From: Deltaproteobacteria bacterium
Lineage (GTDB): Bacteria > Desulfobacterota > DSM-4660 > Desulfatiglandales > HGW-15
Direction: 5' to 3'
NCBI GenBank assembly: GCA_019308985.1
Contig: JAFDHB010000013.1
Span: 1-40,106 of the forward strand
DNA: 40,106 nucleotides
Shown: one piece after another, positions 1-6,785 of the stretch
How positions within the stretch are numbered: position 1 is the first letter of the stretch
Layout: every line of letters starts with the position of its first letter
Translations under genes and position numbers: made by a program
Notes under the pieces: model-generated
What the model was told of the DNA's origin: nothing
The model's database searches: none
The model's input: only the letters and a program-made list of their open reading frames with translations

Positions 1-111
1 AGTCGCAGAAAAGACCAGCCCGGGAGGCTCGGAACGCAAGAAAAGGCATCATCACCCCCGTTCGTCCATCACCGAGTTCTCTGAATCGCTTTTCAAACGG
101 CTAAAATGTTA
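1..111. other. left-edge spacer, no feature seen
   Basis: I see no convincing reading frame, RNA or hairpin here. The stretch leads into the first copy of the dispersed intergenic repeat. Confidence 0.4.
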
Positions 112-179
112 CCTTTCATCAAGTTCTGGAGCGAGGCGACCCTGTTGCCGGTCTCAAGCGAGTTTTTCAAAAGTCTCAC
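112..179 (+). repeat. dispersed repeat, box A, copy 1
   Basis: This copy has an imperfect hairpin at 135-149 (GGCGAC, 3-nt loop, GTTGCC, with one G-T wobble), then a run resembling GTTTTTCAAAAGTCTCAC. The same arrangement recurs at 2351-2420 and 4202-4254, and partly at 5647-5692. The left edge at 112 is set by similarity to the 2351 copy (CCTTT..CAT..GTT.TGGA.CGAGGC). The stem is kept by wobble pairing where the sequence differs, which suggests the structure matters. Function unknown. Confidence 0.6.
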
Positions 180-216
180 GCAACAAGAGTGGCCCCTCTC
201 TGGAATAACCCAAAAC

Positions 217-290
217 GGACGGGGTGGAACCCGTCCCTCCAGGATCGAGATATCGAGACTGGAGGGGCATGCTTCCGCATGACCGAATAG
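217..290 (+). repeat. dispersed repeat, box B (two hairpins), copy 1
   Basis: There are two hairpins. The first is perfect: GGACGGG (217-223), a 6-nt loop, CCCGTCC (230-236). The second pairs CATGC with GCATG around a TTCC loop, inside GGGGCATGCTTCCGCATGACC at about 264-283, with one mismatch against the other copies. The same pair of motifs occurs at 1501-1554, and the second hairpin alone at 2423-2442. Confidence 0.65.
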
Positions 291-306
291 GATTCAAACC
301 ATTTCG

Positions 307-351
307 CCGAGATGGACCAGATAGACGAGAAAGACCGCATGAACCAATCCA
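307..351 (+). repeat. 9-bp minisatellite, copy 1
   Basis: Five degenerate 9-bp units run head to tail: CCGAGATGG, ACCAGATAG, ACGAGAAAG, ACCGCATGA, ACCAATCCA. Longer versions occur at 1579-1659 and 2476-2556. Because the unit is three codons long, it stays open in frame and runs into the start of the next gene. Confidence 0.6.
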
Positions 352-644
352 AAGGATCAAACCCTAAAGAAAGTGAAAAGTATCTAAAAGCCGTTTTCTG
401 GGACTATCCCGAACTGTGCAATTCAGAGACGCTCAAGAGATTCTTGGGCCAGGCTAGAGCAAGCAGAGATGATAAGACTGTAGACTGGATTATGGCAAGA
501 TTCCTTGAAAGGGGGCGGGTAAAGGATACAGCAGAGTTTTTTCAAATCGCGGAGATAAAAGCAAAGTTGAATGACCTGAGAATCTCCGGAAGGGCCAAAA
601 AGAGATGGAGAAGGTTGCTTGAAGTATATGGAAATATCGCCTAA
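339..644 (+). CDS. small helical partner protein of an AbiEii-type nucleotidyltransferase (putative antitoxin)
   Basis: About 101 residues, acidic then basic, and predicted helical. It carries an aromatic FWDYPE motif near residue 22 and a basic C-terminus (GRAKKRWRRLL). The gene overlaps the start of an AbiEii/AbiGii-type nucleotidyltransferase, the usual layout of a type IV-like toxin-antitoxin pair with the small gene first. It does not look like the winged-helix AbiEi antitoxin. It resembles the short FWD-motif proteins (DUF6922-like) often seen beside such transferases, but I recall that family only from memory. The start is uncertain: an in-frame ATG at 312 also lies in the minisatellite. 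I prefer 339 because GAGAAAG sits just upstream and the earlier codons are repeat units. An antitoxin role is inferred from position. Confidence 0.6.
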   Translation: MNQSKGSNPKESEKYLKAVFWDYPELCNSETLKRFLGQARASRDDKTVDWIMARFLERGRVKDTAEFFQIAEIKAKLNDLRISGRAKKRWRRLLEVYGNIA

Positions 645-1335
645 AGAAGACATTTCTTGTTTTGCTTCTGAAACCCAGCGTGACGTGCTGAAAATAATCT
701 GCTCTAACAAGCTCATCTCTGAGCATTTTTTTATTACCGGAGGCACGGCCCTTTCTGTCTTCTATCTCCATCATCGCTCTTCCGAAGACCTGGATCTTTT
801 CACGATAAATTACTCCAAACTTGATGACATAGATGAGGCGTTCAAGAGGACCTTTAGGGAGGATCTGATTCTTATACAATCATCTACTGAGTTTTATTCA
901 TACTTAATAAAGGGTGTGAAAGTTGACGTGGTCTTCGATCCCCTGTCACAGGACGAAGAAAGGGCGATGGTCAACCTGCTGTCAGGGGGTGAGATTCTCG
1001 TAGATACCCTTGAGAACATAGCTTCCAATAAGTTATGCGCAATTGCGAGCCGATTTGAGGAAAAAGATTTGATTGACTTTTTCTTTATAGGCAAAACATT
1101 TTGGATGGGGGCAAGGCAACCCCATTTCCTGAAATGCTATGAGATGGCACGGAAGAAAGAGGCCCTTTTGGACGACCCTGCAATGGCCGCTTACCAGGTT
1201 GAACAATTGCTGGATCGCGTGTTATTGGAAAAAGAAAGAGGTATTTCATCAATGATGGTGAAGATTGATTGGAAGACCTTGGAAAATGATATGAGATACT
1301 ATATTCATCAAATATATGAAATGCAAAAATGGTAG
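628..1335 (+). CDS. abiEii: nucleotidyl transferase AbiEii/AbiGii family protein (putative toxin)
   Basis: About 235 residues with the nucleotidyltransferase-fold hallmarks of the AbiEii family. GGTA is at residues 38-41, followed by a SEDLDLF segment near 52-58 that carries the metal-binding acidic pair. Further on is the family's ENIASNKLCAI...KDLIDFFF helix-rich stretch. Members act as type IV toxins or phage-defence nucleotidyltransferases; some modify tRNA. The gene overlaps the small upstream gene by 17 bp, so the two are probably translationally coupled. A TTG at 619 could be an alternative start; ATG 628 is better placed after GAAG. No obvious terminator follows, only a weak A/T palindrome at 1393-1408. 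The family call is firm; activity in this host is inferred. Confidence 0.82.
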   Translation: MEISPKEDISCFASETQRDVLKIICSNKLISEHFFITGGTALSVFYLHHRSSEDLDLFTINYSKLDDIDEAFKRTFREDLILIQSSTEFYSYLIKGVKVDVVFDPLSQDEERAMVNLLSGGEILVDTLENIASNKLCAIASRFEEKDLIDFFFIGKTFWMGARQPHFLKCYEMARKKEALLDDPAMAAYQVEQLLDRVLLEKERGISSMMVKIDWKTLENDMRYYIHQIYEMQKW

Positions 1336-1498
1336 GTTGTGCCCTTTTCATAACCCCCCGGGTCCTCACAGCCAAATTCGCGATAGGCATTCAAAGAAAT
1401 CTTTCTTTCAGCCCATTTGTCCAAAAGTCGAAATAATCCACTAATGAAGACAAAGCTAGGAGACCTTTGCGTAACCTTCCCAGAATTGTCAGGTTGAA
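1336..1498. other. spacer between the two nucleotidyltransferase modules
   Basis: No gene is supported here. A 16-bp A/T palindrome (AAAGAAATCTTTCTTT, 1393-1408) is present but lacks a GC stem and T-tract. A GGAGACCTTTG string near 1452 is the reverse complement of part of box A and may be a decayed inverted fragment. Confidence 0.4.
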
Positions 1499-1659
1499 AT
1501 GGAGGGGGTGGAACCCGTCCCTCCAGGGATTGGAGGGTCATGCTTCTGCATGACTAACCAGGGCTCCAACCCATCTCGACGAGAAAGACCAAACAAACCA
1601 GACCAACCAGATAGACCAGACAGACCAGATGAACCAGACCAACAAGAAAGACCAGTGCC
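1499..1659 (+). repeat. composite repeat, copy 2 (box B hairpins plus 9-bp minisatellite)
   Basis: Box B starts with GGAGGGGGTGGAACCCGT-type sequence. It continues with a perfect hairpin, GTCATGC (1537-1543), loop TTCT, GCATGAC (1548-1554). After about 25 nt, nine 9-bp units run from 1579 to 1659 (for example ACCAAACAA, ACCAGATAG, ACCAGACAG, ACCAGATGA). The block ends 14 bp before the next small gene. Box A is not recognisable ahead of this copy. Confidence 0.7.
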
Positions 1660-1673
1660 GACAAATCACGCGA

Positions 1674-1865
1674 ATGGCCCGTTTGGTAAGGGCAAGTGAC
1701 GATGACAGGAGCTTTGACCTCATTTTTTGGCGAAAGGTCGGGAGCGAAGGGAAGTTTGAAGCGGCATGGCAGATGGTCTCGGAAGTAAATAGCATCAAAG
1801 GCAAGGACATTGGTGAATCAAGACTTCAAAGATCTGTTCAGAGCATTCAACGACTGCGGCGTTAG
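1674..1865 (+). CDS. small protein paired with an MNT-type nucleotidyltransferase
   Basis: A 63-residue protein with acidic DDDRSFDLIFWRKVG, EAAWQMV and a terminal LQRSVQSIQRLRR. I recognise this short conserved pattern (FDLxFWxxxG...FEAAWxMV...RLQRSVxxxxRRR) as a small protein commonly encoded just upstream of DUF6036/MNT-like nucleotidyltransferases. It overlaps the next gene by about 53 bp in another frame, so the two are probably coupled. An upstream in-frame ATG at 1629 lies in the minisatellite, and the extra residues would be repeat-encoded, so I prefer ATG 1674. No good ribosome site is visible. A toxin-antitoxin role is inferred from context only. Confidence 0.65.
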   Translation: MARLVRASDDDRSFDLIFWRKVGSEGKFEAAWQMVSEVNSIKGKDIGESRLQRSVQSIQRLRR

Positions 1866-2268
1866 ATACCTTGTTGTAGGCGCCTACGCGGTCATTTTCT
1901 ATGCCGAGCCCAGGTACACAAAGGATCTCGACATATGGGTCGAACCGTCCGAGGAAAATGCCGGCAAGGTCTGGGAAGCACTCGCCTCCTTCGGAGCATC
2001 GCTCGAGGGTGTCACTCACGAGGATTTCTGCAACCCCGAACTGATCTATCAAATTGGAGTGGCCCCCAACCGGATAGACATCATGATGGGGATCTCCGGT
2101 GTCGATTTTTCTTCAGCCTGGCAAAGGAGGATGCAATCGACATACGGGGGGGAACCTATCTTCATCATGCACATAGACGATTTGATAAAGGCCAAAAAGG
2201 CTATGGGCAGGGATCAGGACAACCTTGACCTTAGGCGTTTGGAAGCGGTCAAGAACCTGATAGAATAA
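1813..2268 (+). CDS. MNT-like nucleotidyltransferase (DUF6036-type)
   Basis: About 151 residues with a minimal nucleotidyltransferase fold. VVGAYAV near residues 21-27 stands for the helix-capping glycine motif. TKDLDIWV at 37-44 supplies the paired aspartates. A later NRIDIMMG strand holds a third acidic position. The C-terminal IDDLIKAKKAMGRDQDNLDL motif is typical of these small transferases. In the MNT/HEPN systems that are understood, such enzymes act on a partner toxin or on RNA; no HEPN partner is seen here. The start is GTG 1813 or TTG 1810, with AAGG a few bases upstream. Confidence 0.78.
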   Translation: MNQDFKDLFRAFNDCGVRYLVVGAYAVIFYAEPRYTKDLDIWVEPSEENAGKVWEALASFGASLEGVTHEDFCNPELIYQIGVAPNRIDIMMGISGVDFSSAWQRRMQSTYGGEPIFIMHIDDLIKAKKAMGRDQDNLDLRRLEAVKNLIE

Positions 2269-2350
2269 ATGGTAGTTCTGAGGCTTTTGAAAATCTCTCC
2301 TGCAATTGTCAATGGCTCCTGCTGCTCGACGAAATCTGAGGAAGTTCTCT
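2269..2350. other. spacer after the second nucleotidyltransferase module
   Basis: Non-coding as far as I can see. It leads into the third repeat copy. Confidence 0.35.
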
Positions 2351-2556
2351 CCCTTTTCATTATGTTTTGGACCGAGGCAACCGTGTTGCCGTTCCCAAAA
2401 CGGGTTTTCAAAGGCCTTGGAGGGTCATGCTCCCGCATGACCGAGTGCGGACTCCAACCGCTTTTGACGATAAAGACCAAACCGACCAAACAAACCAAAT
2501 AAACCAAATAGACTAAACAGACCAGATGAACCAAACAAACCAGATGGACGAGATGG
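2351..2556 (+). repeat. composite repeat, copy 3 (box A, box B hairpin, 9-bp minisatellite)
   Basis: This is the fullest copy. Box A at 2351-2420 has a perfect hairpin, GGCAAC, 3-nt loop, GTTGCC (2376-2390). A second perfect hairpin follows: GGTCATGC (2423-2430), loop TCCC, GCATGACC (2435-2442). Nine 9-bp units then run from 2476 to 2556 (ACCAAACAA, ACCAAATAA, ACCAAATAG, ACTAAACAG, ACCAGATGA, ACCAAACAA, ACCAGATGG, ACGAGATGG and a leading ACCAAACCG). The last unit contains the preferred start codon of the next gene. Confidence 0.75.
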
Positions 2557-4136
2557 CACAAGAAGTGAGAGTAGCAGTCGTTGGCGCAGGGTACTGGGGA
2601 ACGAACCTGGTTCGGAATTTCCACGGGATAGGGAGTCTTGCGGCGGTCTGCGACAGCAACAGAGATCGCCTTGAAGGGGTGTCAAAGAGTTATCCGGAGA
2701 TTCGGACCACCCATTCCTTCCAATCGATCATTAAAGATAGCTCTATTGATGCCATTGCCATAGCGACGCCGGCCGAAACCCATTACCAGATGGCAAAACA
2801 AGGCCTGTTAGCAGGGAAACATGTCTTTGTTGAGAAGCCCATAGCCTTACACGTCAGGGAGGGCATGGAGCTCAACGAACTGGCCAAAACACAACAGCAG
2901 GTCCTCATGATAGGGCATCTCTTGCACTATCATCCCGGTGTCATCAAGCTCAAGCAACTGGTCTCAGAGGGTGAGCTTGGCAAGATCGAATACATCTATT
3001 CCAATCGCCTAAACCTCGGGAAAATAAGACGAGAGGAGAATATACTATGGAGTTTTGCGCCCCATGACATCTCGGTCATCCTCTCTCTGACCGGCGAGAT
3101 GCCAGAACGGGTGATAAGCGAAGGGGCCAACTATCTCCACAAGAGGGTTGCGGACGTGACCCTGAGCAATCTCTCTTTCCCTTCAGGCATAAAGGCGCAC
3201 ATCTTTGTGAGCTGGCTTCATCCCTACAAGGAGCAACGTCTGGTGGTCGTGGGTGACAGGAAGATGGCCCTGTTCGATGACGTGGAACCGGAACACAAGC
3301 TGCTCCTTTATCCCCACAGGATCGTATGGAAGGATCACGTTCCTGTGCCGGACAAGAAGGAGGCGGAAAAGATACCCATTGAAAGAAGGGAGCCCTTAAG
3401 AGAAGAGTGCCGCCATTTCATTGATTGCATCCGGGAGGGCCTTACGCCAAAGACAGACGGGGAAGAGGCCATCAGGGTCCTCCGGGTGCTCCAGGCCTGC
3501 CAGAGAAGCCTGGAACAGGAAGGCAAAGCAGTTCCAGTGAGCGAGGCGCCGAAGGAGGCGGGTTTTCCAGGGGCCATGGTTCACGATTCCGCGGTGGTCG
3601 ATCCCGGATGCGAATTGGGGGAGGGAACGAAGATATGGCACTTCTCCCACGTGATCAAGGGGAGCAAAATAGGAAAGGATTGCAGCATCGGGCAAAACGT
3701 GGTGATCGGCCCTGACGTCTCCATCGGGAACAGGGTCAAGATACAGAATAATGTTTCTGTTTTTCAAGGTGTCACACTGGAGGATGGTGTCTTTTGCGGC
3801 CCTTCCATGGTCTTCACCAATGTGTATAACCCCAGGAGCTACATCCCACGCAAGAAGGAGATTCGGCCAACCCTTGTCAAAGAAGGCGCCACATTGGGCG
3901 CAAACTCCACAATTATCTGTGGCCACACGGTGGGGAGATTTGCCTTCATAGGTGCCGGCGCTGTTGTGATAGATGATGTGCCCGATTATGCCCTCATGGT
4001 CGGCAACCCCGCAAAAATCAAGGGCTGGATGTGCCAGTGCGGTATCCAACTTCATTTTGACAAGAAGGGCAAGGCTAGCTGCGATGCCTGCGGCCTGAAA
4101 TACGAAAAATCCAGGAACAGAGTCTCACCTGTCTAG
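2553..4136 (+). CDS. Gfo/Idh/MocA oxidoreductase fused to a WbpD/WlbB-type N-acetyltransferase
   Basis: A 527-residue two-domain enzyme. Residues about 5-330 form a Gfo/Idh/MocA NAD(P)-dependent dehydrogenase, with GAGYWG at 11-16 and the EKP motif at 94-96. Residues about 342-490 form a left-handed beta-helix of hexapeptide repeats, matching UDP-3-amino-GlcNAcA N-acetyltransferase (WbpD/Wlb[29 protein letters not shown]). A C-terminal CxC...CxxC (494, 496, 510, 513) looks like a small zinc ribbon. In the UDP-ManNAc(3NAc)A pathway, separate WbpB and WbpD oxidise C3 and acetylate the later 3-amine; here they are joined. WbpA and WbpE are not recognised nearby. In-frame ATGs at 2526 and 2544 would add repeat-encoded residues; I choose 2553. 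Confidence 0.88.
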   Translation: MAQEVRVAVVGAGYWGTNLVRNFHGIGSLAAVCDSNRDRLEGVSKSYPEIRTTHSFQSIIKDSSIDAIAIATPAETHYQMAKQGLLAGKHVFVEKPIALHVREGMELNELAKTQQQVLMIGHLLHYHPGVIKLKQLVSEGELGKIEYIYSNRLNLGKIRREENILWSFAPHDISVILSLTGEMPERVISEGANYLHKRVADVTLSNLSFPSGIKAHIFVSWLHPYKEQRLVVVGDRKMALFDDVEPEHKLLLYPHRIVWKDHVPVPDKKEAEKIPIERREPLREECRHFIDCIREGLTPKTDGEEAIRVLRVLQACQRSLEQEGKAVPVSEAPKEAGFPGAMVHDSAVVDPGCELGEGTKIWHFSHVIKGSKIGKDCSIGQNVVIGPDVSIGNRVKIQNNVSVFQGVTLEDGVFCGPSMVFTNVYNPRSYIPRKKEIRPTLVKEGATLGANSTIICGHTVGRFAFIGAGAVVIDDVPDYALMVGNPAKIKGWMCQCGIQLHFDKKGKASCDACGLKYEKSRNRVSPV

Positions 4137-4201
4137 TTGTATGCAAGCCAGGAGTCCCTCTGCAGGAAAAAGGATGGTCGAGCCCCGATTATGCTTGGCT
4201 T

Positions 4202-4254
4202 GGAGTGAGGCAACCATGCTGCCGTTCCCAAAGAGGGTCTTCCTAAGGTCTCAC
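4202..4254 (+). repeat. dispersed repeat, box A, copy 4
   Basis: A box A copy without box B or minisatellite. The hairpin at 4209-4223 (GGCAACCATGCTGCC) has one mismatch. It continues with GTTCCCAAAGAGGGTCTTCC and GGTCTCAC, close to the copies at 2351 and 5647. It lies in the 224-bp gap before pseC, which otherwise shows nothing. Confidence 0.6.
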
Positions 4255-4360
4255 CCCAGTCCGAACATTTCGATCCGTGAAGTCCCGCACGACTCAGGAA
4301 TAAGGAAAACGGCACGTACCAGAGCCTTATTGACACAACAAAAAGAAAAGGAAAGGGAAT

Positions 4361-5584
4361 TTGAGACCTTGGAAAAAGATACCTTACAGCAGACAGAGCA
4401 TCAACCAGGATGACATTGAAGCAGTCTGCTCGGTATTGCGCTCCGATTGGATTACCCAGGGTCCCAAGGTCAAGGAATTCGAAGAAGCCTTGGCTGAGCA
4501 ATGCGGAGCCAAACACTGTATCGTTGTGTCGAACGGCACTGTGGCCCTTCAATTGGCCTGCATGGCCCTGGAAATAGGCCCTGGGGATTTGGGTTTGACC
4601 TCGCCCCTGTCTTTCTTGGCCTCTGCCAATTGCATTGCCTATTGCGGCGGTACCCCCGACTTTGTGGACATTGACAGAGCAACCCTCTGCCTGTCACCGG
4701 ATGGAGTAAGAAGATATTGCGAGGAGATCAAGATCCCAAAGGTCGTTGTACCCGTTGATTTTGCAGGCATACCAGCCGACCTTCCTGGACTCAAGAAGTT
4801 GTCAGAGAAATTCGGGTTTTTTCTCCTTGAAGATGCTGCCCACAGCATCGGCTCAACCTATCAATGTGAGGGGCGCGAATACAAATGCGGTTCGTGTCAT
4901 CACACGGATTTGGCGATTTTTTCTTTCCATCCTGTGAAATCAATAACCACCGGGGAAGGGGGCGCTGTACTCACGAACAACGACAGATTGGCGAAGAAAT
5001 TGAGGCTCCTTTCCAACCATGGAGTCGAAAGAGGTGTCTCAAGGTTCCTGTCAAAGACAGTCAACTATTGGGATGAAACTACGGGTTGGAGTTCCAGCCC
5101 TTGGTACTATGAAATGCAAGCGCTGGGCTTCAATGCGCGGATAACGGATATCCAATGTGCCCTGGGTATTTCGCAGCTAAAACGCTTGGAGACGTTCAAG
5201 AAGAGGAGGCAAGAAATTGTTGGAATCTATAATGAGGCCTTCGTGCCCTTGGAAAGGGAGGAGATCGTTACGCTTCCTCCCTGGCCTGAAAACACAGATC
5301 CCTGTTTTCACCTGTATCCCCTGAGGCTAGGAGTCAATTCCACAGTAAGGAGGGACGATCTTTTCCTCGAACTCAGGAAACGCGGTATTTACTGCCAAGT
5401 CCACTATATCCCGATTTACAGGCAACCCTTTTACGGGCAGGACCATGAACGTGATTTCGGGCGTTTTCCGGAAACCGAGAAGTACTTTGCCGGCTGCCTG
5501 AGCCTCCCCTTGTTTCCGGACATGGATCATGCAACGGTTCAGTATGTGATCGACGCTGTTATTGGTTTGTTATCCCCTTCCTGA
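4361..5584 (+). CDS. pseC: UDP-4-amino-4,6-dideoxy-N-acetyl-beta-L-altrosamine transaminase (PseC)
   Basis: A 407-residue PLP-dependent aminotransferase of the DegT/DnrJ/EryC1/StrS fold that catalyses step 2 of pseudaminic acid synthesis. The N-terminus has the PseC signature IPYSRQSI...SDWITQGP. SNGTVAL at 57-63 binds cofactor phosphate, LEDAAHSIG at 156-164 carries the PLP aspartate, and the Schiff-base lysine is K193 in FHPVKSITTGEGG. VDFAGIPAD is also typical. Length matches the family. The start is TTG 4361 with AAGG and GGGA upstream. It precedes pseB, reversing the common pseB-pseC order, and the two are separated by a decayed repeat. Confidence 0.92.
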   Translation: MRPWKKIPYSRQSINQDDIEAVCSVLRSDWITQGPKVKEFEEALAEQCGAKHCIVVSNGTVALQLACMALEIGPGDLGLTSPLSFLASANCIAYCGGTPDFVDIDRATLCLSPDGVRRYCEEIKIPKVVVPVDFAGIPADLPGLKKLSEKFGFFLLEDAAHSIGSTYQCEGREYKCGSCHHTDLAIFSFHPVKSITTGEGGAVLTNNDRLAKKLRLLSNHGVERGVSRFLSKTVNYWDETTGWSSSPWYYEMQALGFNARITDIQCALGISQLKRLETFKKRRQEIVGIYNEAFVPLEREEIVTLPPWPENTDPCFHLYPLRLGVNSTVRRDDLFLELRKRGIYCQVHYIPIYRQPFYGQDHERDFGRFPETEKYFAGCLSLPLFPDMDHATVQYVIDAVIGLLSPS

Positions 5585-5646
5585 TCTGAGACCATTGAAT
5601 AACCTAAGAAGAATTGCTGAGGAGCCTCGCTTACGGATATCGGCCT

Positions 5647-5692
5647 TTGGAAAACATTCCGGTTCCCAAAGAGGGTTTTCAAAGGTCTCAAC
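5647..5692 (+). repeat. dispersed repeat, box A, decayed copy 5
   Basis: Only the right half remains: CCGGTTCCCAAAGAGGG then TTTTCAAAGGTCTCAAC. The hairpin half is degraded. It lies in the 153-bp gap between pseC and pseB. No further copies were noticed downstream. Confidence 0.5.
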
Positions 5693-5737
5693 CTGCATTT
5701 GGATCAAAGAAAAATCTAGATATTTTTGGAGAGAACA

Positions 5738-6733
5738 ATGTTTAACGACAAAGTAATACTGATCACGGGCGGTACGGGATCATTCGGGCAAAAGTGCACA
5801 GAAATAATCCTTAAGAGATACAAGCCCAAGAAGCTCATCATCTTCAGCCGGGATGAACTCAAACAATGGGAAATGGCCCAGAAGTTCCCCACGCAGAATC
5901 ACCCAATAAGATATTTCATAGGGGACGTAAGGGATGTTGAAAGGCTTAACAGGGCGTTTCAGGGAGTAGACTATATCATTCACGCAGCTGCGCTCAAGCA
6001 AGTCCCCACCTTGGAATACAACCCTTTTGAAGCGGTCAAGACAAACATCATCGGAGCTCAGAATGTCATCAACATTGCGATCGATCAGGGAGTAAAGAAA
6101 GTGATAGCCCTGAGCACTGATAAAGCCGCCAACCCCATTAACCTTTATGGGGCCACGAAGCTGTGTTCGGACAAGCTCTTCATTGCAGGGAATTCCTATA
6201 CCAAAAGGAACGGAACCATCTTCAGTGTCGTGCGTTATGGAAACGTCCTCGGCAGCAGAGGTAGCGTGATCCCTCTTTTCCTCAAGCAAAGGGAAACAGG
6301 TACCTTGACGATCACAGACCCAAACATGACAAGGTTCTGGATAACCCTGGAGCGGGGAGTTGAGTTTGTGTTGAGCTGCATGGAGAAGATGGTAGGGGGG
6401 GAGCTCTTTGTTCCAAAGATTCCGAGCATGAGAATCGAAGACCTTGCCATGGCGATTTGCCCTAGATGCAAAAAGGAGATTATCGGAGTTCGGCCCGGAG
6501 AGAAGCTCCACGAGGTTTTGATTACAAAGGATGACGCGAAGAGAACCTTGGACCTCGGCGATTACTATATCATTCAACCGAACTTTCTCTTTTGGGCACG
6601 CCGCTTCAACTATGTTGGGTCGAAGCCTGTGCATGATAATTTCGAATACAACTCTAGAACAAATAATCGCTTCCTGACGGTGCGGGAGGTGAGAAAGCTG
6701 ATAAGCGAGTCAAAAGAACTTGATTTTGACTAG
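5738..6733 (+). CDS. pseB: UDP-N-acetylglucosamine 4,6-dehydratase (inverting), PseB
   Basis: A 331-residue extended short-chain dehydrogenase that converts UDP-GlcNAc to the 4-keto-6-deoxy-L-altro sugar, the first pseudaminic acid step. The NADP-binding GGTGSFG is at 11-17. STDKAANPINLYGATK at 126-141 supplies the catalytic Asp128-Lys129 pair and Tyr137 with Lys141, spaced as in FlaA1/PseB. RYGNVLGSRGSV is also diagnostic. ATG 5738 follows GGAGAG by 4 nt; an upstream TTG at 5726 lies inside that ribosome-site region and is less likely. Confidence 0.93.
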   Translation: MFNDKVILITGGTGSFGQKCTEIILKRYKPKKLIIFSRDELKQWEMAQKFPTQNHPIRYFIGDVRDVERLNRAFQGVDYIIHAAALKQVPTLEYNPFEAVKTNIIGAQNVINIAIDQGVKKVIALSTDKAANPINLYGATKLCSDKLFIAGNSYTKRNGTIFSVVRYGNVLGSRGSVIPLFLKQRETGTLTITDPNMTRFWITLERGVEFVLSCMEKMVGGELFVPKIPSMRIEDLAMAICPRCKKEIIGVRPGEKLHEVLITKDDAKRTLDLGDYYIIQPNFLFWARRFNYVGSKPVHDNFEYNSRTNNRFLTVREVRKLISESKELDFD

Positions 6734-6785
6734 GCATGGGAAAGGAAGTTGGAATAAGTCATGTTGTGAAGGAGAAGCGTTAGCT

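Noticed and set aside
1393..1408. A/T palindrome as a terminator of the AbiEii pair
   Set aside because: No GC in the stem, a 2-nt loop and no following T-tract.
1579..1659. CRISPR-like array
   Set aside because: The 9-bp units are contiguous with no spacers, so this is a tandem minisatellite.
1538..1810. - strand frame with a Trp/Val-rich stretch resembling a membrane span
   Set aside because: Again the antisense of the minisatellite, not a gene.
2214..2624. - strand frame encoding a repetitive hydrophobic [14 protein letters not shown] protein
   Set aside because: It is the antisense reading of the 9-bp minisatellite; the three-residue periodicity is an artefact of the repeat.
3396..4055. 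Long - strand open frame (219 codons) opposite the fusion gene
   Set aside because: It lies wholly opposite a well-supported acetyltransferase domain, has no recognisable motif, and reads as a mirror of GC-rich codons.
5780..6634. 284-codon - strand frame opposite pseB
   Set aside because: pseB is unmistakable on the + strand; the antisense product has no family features.
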